DNA from: Engraulis encrasicolus
Taxonomy: Eukaryota > Chordata > Actinopteri > Clupeiformes > Engraulidae
Direction: 5' to 3'
NCBI RefSeq assembly: GCF_034702125.1
Contig: NC_085875.1
Location: forward strand, 50,674,007 to 50,738,006
DNA: 64,000 nt
The first letter of the stretch is position 1; each line of letters opens with the position of its first letter. Below are positions 57,554-64,000 of this stretch, piece by piece. The translations under genes were made by a program, and so were the position numbers. Below the pieces are notes generated by a model, which worked only from the letters and a program-made list of their open reading frames with translations, was not told where the DNA came from and ran no database searches.

Positions 57554-57960
57554 GCCCAAATTAAGGATAGACCGATATATATCGGTCCGATATAGGGACG
57601 ATATTTGCATATTTTAAGCGTATCGGTATCGGCCGTGTGGTTTTGGCCGATACACAATATTTATTATTTTATGTCAGGTTTTTTTTAAAAGCACCCAAGA
57701 CACTTAATTTTTTTATTACTTGATTGTTAGACATTACTTGATTGTTAGAGTGGGTGTTTAAATGTTACAAGTTCTACCTCAATTTGATAATGTTAAAGGA
57801 ATGTTTGAATAAACCTGAGACCTGGAATATTTGTCATTTTTAAACGTTTTTTTTTACCCATATCGGCCCCAAATATCGAGTATCGGGTATCGGCCAAGGG
57901 TGATGAAAAAAAAATGGTATTGCATCGGCCATTAAAACACCTGTATTGGTCGACCCCTAG
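57554..57960. mobile_element. MITE with TATCGG-rich termini
   Basis: The left GGATAGACCGATATATATCGG and the right ATTGGTCGACCCCTAG are roughly inverted, and both sides are rich in TATCGG/CCGATA words. The flanking duplication is not clear. Confidence 0.55.
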
Positions 57961-58499
57961 TTCAAATGGGGCCATGCGCAACGCATCCAAAACCGGGCAT
58001 ATAGAGCTAGAGGTCGGTCGGATGAAGACGTCTATCACCTATCACAAACGTTCGCCTGGCTACAGTAGCCGAAGTAAATAATGCTAATGTGGCATGCAGA
58101 AATAGCAACCAGATGCGCCTCAACTGTGGTAGCAGTTCCCAGGAATAGGCGACACCAGACGGTACCAGTAGAAGAAAAGTTTGTTGCGTATAGGCGAGTA
58201 CATCTATGCAAAAAAAGACCTAACCCCAAAAAAATTGATACAAAAGGTTTTTCAACTGATTTTGTTACCTCTAAGTGTCCTTAATAACATACTAAAAATC
58301 TAGGAAAATCTGACTTCAGGAAAGGTGTCATTTTCAAGATCAAAGTTTTAAAAAATAAAGGTTACTACATGATAATTACATTGGCATGAACTAACATGTT
58401 TTCAGGATCTGTTTGTTTGGAGTGCTGTTTGGGTGGATAAAGACACTACTGCTATGATAATATCCATGTGCTGTTTGTCAGGGCACATCATCAGTGATG
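57961..58499. other. Unassigned sequence
   Basis: No gene or mobile-element end was recognised. Confidence 0.35.
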
Positions 58500-59130
58500 A
58501 ATCATGGTGTCACTAGGTATTTTGGGTCTTTCAGCAGCTGAACTGAATAGACAGGAGCCACTACATGTGTAAGTAGAGGGCAAGGTGAAACGGTTGGTAC
58601 TGGAGACAGACAATGTCCTGAAAGGACATAGGGCTTTAGCATAGCTTTCAGGTAAGCCAGAGTAGGGCCTGTTGTAGCGTCATAGGCAAGGGTCAGGGCC
58701 TTGTATTCAATTAGGGCATGAGAAAGAGGACATGACTGGGAAACTGAGGCTATGTGGTCAGAGAATGATAGATGGTCATCAACAATGACACCTAGATTTC
58801 TTGTGGCCTTATTTGAGGCAACAGTAGCAGAATCCATATTGAGCTCGATATCATGGCAACCTAAATCTTTGGCTGGGATCACCAGCAGTGCATTTGGGCG
58901 AGGCTCAACTGAAGGTTGCATTCCTTCATACTTGTGGATAGTTCAGAGAGGCAAGCGGAAATGTGTGTGACCGTGGAGTCATCTGGCACAAAGTAACTGT
59001 GCTTCATCGGTGTGACAGTAGTATGAGAAGCTGTGAGAACAGATAACATGGCCCAGTGATGTGGTGTACATGGCAAATAGGAGTCCCAGCACCAGCCCTT
59101 AGGACACCTCTGTGGAGAGGCTATGATTTG
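58500..59130 (-). pseudogene. L2-like LINE reverse transcriptase fragments
   Basis: The minus strand gives, in two frames, HISACLSELSTSMKECNLQL (about 58980-58920), then NALLVIPAKDLGCHDIELNM and SNKATRNLGVIVDDHLSFSD, followed by a decayed LIEYKALTLAYDATTGP. These are the conserved post-palm motifs of L2/CR1-group RTs. A frameshift near 58900 and an internal deletion show decay. The upstream part, 59130-58990, retains PDDSTVTHIS-like sequence. Confidence 0.75.
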
Positions 59131-59189
59131 AGGACAGCTGATCTTGCCCTTGATACATGCTAACAATGATACCACCAGACTCAAAGAAT

Positions 59190-60510
59190 GTGTGGAAGAA
59201 CTTGAGACACATAAAACTCAATTATTTATCTAAGAGAGATGTTAAATAATCATGTTTTGAAAAAAAAATGCTAGCTGGTGTGTCTGCACAAAGATTTTTA
59301 GATTTACTACAAAACAAAAAGAGATGTCCATAATCTCTTCTGAAGATATCTTCTGGCTTACTAGAAACAAAATAAAAGAGTTATTTTGATCTTGGCTTTT
59401 TCAGATTTTGAGTTTTTGCATTTTGAAATTTAATGCATATTTAATTAGATATAGTCCAATTACCATATTAAAACATAACATTTCAGAAAACGTGCAATAT
59501 ATTTTTTTTTCTCACAAATATGTGAGTAATCACTGGATTAAGTTTCATGGTGATATCGGCAAGCTACATTTTTTGGCCTATTCACCTGGAGTGTCTCTTG
59601 ACCCTTATAATAAGCCTATGGCAGCCATGTTGAAAAAAACTCATTTCCCAAAGTCAGATTTTACTAGATTTACAGAGGGGTCACCAAGCCACACGGGTTA
59701 TCCCACGACCAGGTTATCTGACTAAAAATACAAAGTGGGTCCAAGTCAGTCATCAGCCATAACAAAATAAATACAACAGTATTACGCATGGGTGTTGCCG
59801 CAACTTACCCTAGGCAGAAATACAGCGCACTTCGCGCAGTTCCTATGCGCAATACAGCCAAGACTGTTTAACGGCGGACCAATGCTTTAGGTTTTAACGC
59901 GGCCTCCAGTAAGCAACACGGCGTGCCCTCGCCAAACGGTGTGGTCTGGCTGGAGCGGAAGACGTCAGCCGCGAAGGACGTGGCATCTCCCGCTTTATAG
60001 CCTTCTGCCCGCCTCCCCGCTGTCAGTCAAACCACAGTGCCAGGTTACCAAGCAGGTGCACCCTGCTACAATTAGTTAGATTCTGACCAAAGAGGCTTGA
60101 GACAAGAGGGCTTACTCGCGTCATAACAGCGTAGTATGAAATGATGACGAGGGGAGTACGGAAATTTCATTCTTCTTCTATGGTCAGTATTGGAAGCACC
60201 TGGGAAGCATGCAATGACACTTCCGCGAGAGTCGGGGTGTGGAACAGGTCATAGGACAGCGTGAATGTTTGTCAGCTGTCCTTAATTACCCCCAGCAATT
60301 ACTGCTGACCAACAGCTGCCGTTAATTTGGCCACAAATTATCCATCATGGTGTCGCCCCCACTGACCATGTGCAAGGGAGTACGGAATCGCACCCACTGA
60401 CCAATGACCATGCGCAAGGGAGTTAATTTTCCATCCATCCGTGTCCTCAGGCAACGCCCCCGTACTACACCGTGGCCACCCCCAAGAGATTGTTCTTCTG
60501 TTGAGTTTCT
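59190..60510. other. Unassigned sequence
   Basis: No convincing exon or element was found. The motif CTGACCAATGACCATG(C/T)GCAAGGGAGT is partly duplicated near 60360-60425. 59850-60010 is relatively G/C-rich. Confidence 0.35.
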
Positions 60511-60513
60511 TTG

Positions 60514-60656
60514 ATTCTGACCGCCAGGCGGTGCTTCAGCACTGACAGCCAAGAACTCATAGAACCTTCGTTCTGTTTCGTTCCTTCTGACCGTCAGGCC
60601 TTGGCTGTCATTCAGTGCTGAAAGCACCGCCTGGCGGTCATCCGGAACTCATAGCA
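60514..60656. repeat. Solo DIRS-type junction/terminal fragment
   Basis: It contains CTGACCGCCAGGCGGTGCTT, the joined ends GAACCTTCGTTCTGTTTCG and CCGCCTGGCGGTCATCCGG in inverted array. The joint between the right end (...ACCTTC) and left end (GTTCT...TTCGTTCC) of the 2973-8703 family is present. It is a relic of an ICR plus terminal repeat without any body. Confidence 0.8.
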
Positions 60657-60747
60657 TCGTACCTTTGGTCATTGATTTTTAAAAATGTGGCAAAACAGGT
60701 TTTCAGTTGTTCGAATCCAAAATATAGAGAGGTGTATTGTTCTCATA

Positions 60748-61165
60748 TAGGGTTTTCACACCTGGTCTCTTTCAGCCACTTTAGTGAACTCAGACCTGTG
60801 ACCTGTGAATTTTCTGCACATATATGAATGCTCCAAAGTGTACCCAGACCCCTTGAAAGTGAACCGTACAGAGACCTTCACTGACATGGTCTCAGTAGGC
60901 TACAGTTCGCTTATGAGTCCTGAGAAGTTGCACTTGTGACTAGGTGTAATCCCGAGGGCTGTAAAGGACCTGGTGTGATCAAAAAGGAGACTGACACACC
61001 ATAAAAGCCTAATGGGACCAGAAAGATCAACCGGTTATTTTTGTAATACACTCACAATATGAACATCAACAGAACTGAGTCCTTTTGCTGTCGGTTCACT
61101 TTTTGGTCCACTTAAAGAGGACTGAGTTTGGTTCACTTAAAGAGGACTAGGTGTAAAAACCCTTA
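60748..61165. mobile_element. MITE with TAGGGTTTTCACACC ends
   Basis: The left TAGGGTTTTCACACCTGG is inverted at the right as CTAGGTGTAAAAACCCTTA. The interior has GTTCACTTAAAGAGGACT duplicated in tandem near 61105 and 61132. TA dinucleotides flank both ends. Confidence 0.6.
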
Positions 61166-61339
61166 TAGACGAAGGTGTTGGCTGTGCAGCGAATGTATTG
61201 GCCAATCTCCCCATGTTTTACATTTTTCATATGCTAATAGGCTCTTTCTTGGTTATGTCACAACAGCATCAGACAGAATTAGAAGTAAAAAAATATGTTT
61301 ACTGTATTAAAGCAAATTACTTAAACAATTCAACATAGA

Positions 61340-63919
61340 TACTTATTTTAAGCATATTCTTGAAACTTGTCAAAAACACGTAAAACACATGTTTTTTGTG
61401 GAGTCAGATGTCACCACTGTCAGGTTTTGCAAAAAAAAACCCAAATGCACCTCAGTGGAGGCTAGAGTTTTGGATCACAATTACTAACATGTCTTGTAAT
61501 GTAATTAGTAAAATATGGAACAAGATGTTTCTCATGGTGCATTCCACAGAGGTAGGAGCTTCCCAATATGCAACCAGGAGTCACCTACCTCCCACTTGAA
61601 AGCGTTCCAACCAGCAAGTCAACCAAACTTCAAACATGGAGGGAAAAAAATACATATCCACTTCTCAAAGATGTCAGCAATGTAAACAATGATGTGTAAA
61701 CAACACCATGCGTTTTTTTTTCATTTGGCCGCATTTCATCTTTGAAAGAGGCAATACCTTACTATATACTATACCTTAACTACACCTTAGAAAGGTTCAC
61801 GAGCGGTTTTGCAACTCTTAACCTGTCCAAATCAGGTCTATTTGTCCATAGAATGATGATTGCTGAGTAATGTGCTACATAAACTATTCCTAACGCTGTG
61901 TGCTGCCATTGCTGTGATGACAACACGATTGTCAATGGGAGGAGCATTAGGTGTTTCATATCCTCTTCTGAAAAAGTATATAGCCTAGGCCTATGAATTA
62001 CGACTAATGTAATATAGTACTATTAAAACCCCAGATAGTAATAGTGTCCAAAAAGATTACCAAATTGAAGAGAAAATAGGCAGCTTACCGGAGCTACAGT
62101 GATGGTGAAGTATGCAGTAGAGCTAAAGGTTTGAAAAGGTGTCCTCAGTAAATGACAATGACCTTGTGCATACCTGAATTAATTGAAAAAATCTGACAGT
62201 GGTGACGAATATGCTGGACACATTTTGAGCAATCAGAAAATAATAGTAAATATTGGTATTGTTTAACACACATTATGTGCATATCTGTAGAACCAATGGT
62301 CTTCCACATCATGGTAATATTATTTAATTCCATCAGTGATTTTTGTATTTTAATTCAGTTGAAATCCTTGGGACAGCCGTTTTTACAGGGTGGACAAGTT
62401 TATAACCATGAAAAGTAATAGAATTACACTTGAGGGTCATTTCACGTGAAATCAGACACTTTGGGACCCGACCGACACCGATTTCAATCATACTTGTTGT
62501 GCCTGTTTAGTAGCAAGGTAGCACCCCAGAACTGCATTTGTGTGAATCTGACACCAATATTAAGGGAGAAACAGACTAGGAAAGGTTTACATATGAGGGT
62601 AGGACACTATACATTCAGCATTGATTATATCAGTCAGTGTAAGTCACAAAAATATGTCTGTGGTGTTATTTGAAAGCTCTTTTCTGGCTCTACAAATTAC
62701 ACAAACAGCATGGAATACAACAACCCTCAGAATATGAATTATGATAAATTGAAAAATTAAAAATGTAATATAAAAAAACGTATATTTTAAAATGGCCAGT
62801 TCCTTGTCTAAACGTAGCCTGCAATGTCATGAACAACACCTGAAGTGCTGGTGTTTGGTTCTTTATTATTTCAAAGATAATGGGACTCAAAAATATGGCG
62901 TCATACAGATCACCAACTAATAATATGGTAATACCATCGTAATATCACATGACAGCATGTCTATCGGAATATGTGAAGGATGGAGATGGTCCATGAGGAA
63001 GCAGGAAGTTCAGTTTCACCTCTCCAGTCATATACAGCTACAACATACCCTTTCATGCTTGAACATTTCAAAAATCCTTTACTGAGCTTATTCTTTCAAC
63101 CCTGTCTTCTCTGAATACTGAAAATGTTCTAGCTTCTACTGTGTCCATTGACAATGGGCAGATGCTGTGTAGTTTTTGAGTACATGGAATAGGGACCGAG
63201 GGTGCAGGGACTACCGGGAAAATGCCTGTTATGCCAGATGGCCAGTCCAGTCCTGTCCCTGATACTACTCTATTACTACTTCATTACAACTAATTTCAAC
63301 CTTTATGTCCCATTATTTCTGAAATGAATAAAGAACCAAACACCCCATTTTCAGGTGCTGTTTATGACCTTACAGTCTATGTTTAGACAGGAAACGGGGC
63401 ATTTAAAAACACAAGTTTTTTTATATTCAATTTAAAAATGTTCAATGTATCATAATTCATATTCTGAAGGTTGTTGTATTCCATGCTGTTTGTGCAATTT
63501 GTAGAGCTGGAAAAGAGCTTTCAAACAACACATCAGGCATCTTTTTGTGACTTACACTGACTGATATAATCAAGGCAGAATGTATAGTGTCCTACCCTAA
63601 TATGTTAACCTTTGCTACTAGTCTGTTTCTCCTTTAATATTGGTGTCAGATTCACACAAATGCAGTTCTGGGGTGCTACCTTGCTACTAAACAGGCACAG
63701 CAAGTATGATTTAAATCGGTGTCGGTCGGGTCCCAAAGTGTCTGATTTCACGTGAAATGGCCCTTAAACATTTCAAACAACTGTAGCCTACATTTGTGTA
63801 ACAGACCCCTTGGTCATTACCTGAATTCATTTAGTTCATGACAAGTTAGTTGATTTTCAACAGAATTAACACTTTATTGCTGGGAAATTTTTTTTTGCCA
63901 AAACTTTCAAGAATCAGTG
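61340..63919. mobile_element. Modular long-inverted-repeat transposon, copy B
   Basis: The right end CAAGAATCAGTG (63919) and its subterminal region match the inverse of 13361-13510. Inverted arms at 62435-62940 and 63300-63762 start with TTTCACGTGAAAT and GGGACCCGACCG. Segment 61350-61510 matches the inverse of about 14130-14290, and 62080-62425 the inverse of about 13520-13880, so the subterminal block is present in opposite orientation relative to copy A. A coding relic lies between the arms. About 570 bp at 61510-62080 has no counterpart in copy A. Confidence 0.65.
62965..63190 (-). pseudogene. Transposon protein relic, copy B
   Basis: On the minus strand, sequence equivalent to the right-arm protein of copy A is readable: the QKLHS...LSMDTVEA segment near 63180-63130, and TGEVKLNFL followed by PHGPSPSF near 63020-62975. 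The block between them is shortened and the remaining protein is absent. Confidence 0.55.
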
Positions 63920-64000
63920 ACCTACTAAACATTATTTGTATCCAAATGATAATGTGGAAGTAAGAGAAAATATTCCATCAGATTTTTGCAGACAAACATA

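Overview
The window looks like a transposon-rich stretch of a teleost fish nuclear genome. The evidence is Tc1/mariner, hAT, DIRS-type, Ty3/gypsy and L2-like elements, long dinucleotide microsatellites, and a spliced minus-strand gene with a fish-style pyrin domain (PYD) and a CARD. Species is not determinable. The palindromic octamer TAGGCCTA recurs about 32 times where about 1 is expected by chance, and it is confined to sequence outside the young elements. There are no operons, CRISPR arrays, rRNA genes or convincing tRNA genes.

Layout. 1-2972: unassigned sequence with AT and TG microsatellites. 2973-8703: a DIRS-type element with perfect 153-bp inverted terminal repeats and a textbook internal complementary region, but with a 5.2-kb A-poor interior that shows no gag, RT or recombinase. 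9396-12165: a hAT-like element with a TTAA-flanked MITE inside it, abutting a degenerate telomere-like array. 13361-25451: a modular long-inverted-repeat transposon encoding an unnamed protein (motifs SDGCAAQYKN and ATSHGKGPCDG). It is split by a second DIRS element (15902-22631), whose 5' terminal repeat is split in turn by a Tc1 element (20876-22493) with an intact DD34E transposase. 25467-30131: MITEs, a decayed Tc1 element, a repeated 1.4-kb module, and a LINE fragment with a MITE inside it. 30868-34969: small hAT elements and a three-level hAT nest, with 8-bp target duplications on the outer and inner layers. 35056-42653: an almost complete, recent Ty3/gypsy element on the minus strand, with gag and pol linked by a visible -1 slippery site and one in-frame TGA before integrase; its 5' LTR is truncated at a palindrome.

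43841-54845 carries the one convincing host gene, on the minus strand: a PYD exon, a Lys/Ala-rich linker exon, a long intron full of MITEs and microsatellites, a CARD exon and a poly(A) signal. This is the domain order of an ASC-type inflammasome adaptor. The linker and CARD exon phases do not match directly, so at least one exon or boundary is missing from the model. 55498-63919 holds another copy of the repeated module, L2-type LINE fragments, MITEs, a solo DIRS junction fragment and a second copy of the long-inverted-repeat transposon.

Most of the sequence is therefore explained by successive layers of mobile elements. The most unusual items are the DIRS-type element that kept every cis structure while carrying a non-coding, A-depleted interior, the modular inverted-repeat transposon, and the octamer enrichment.
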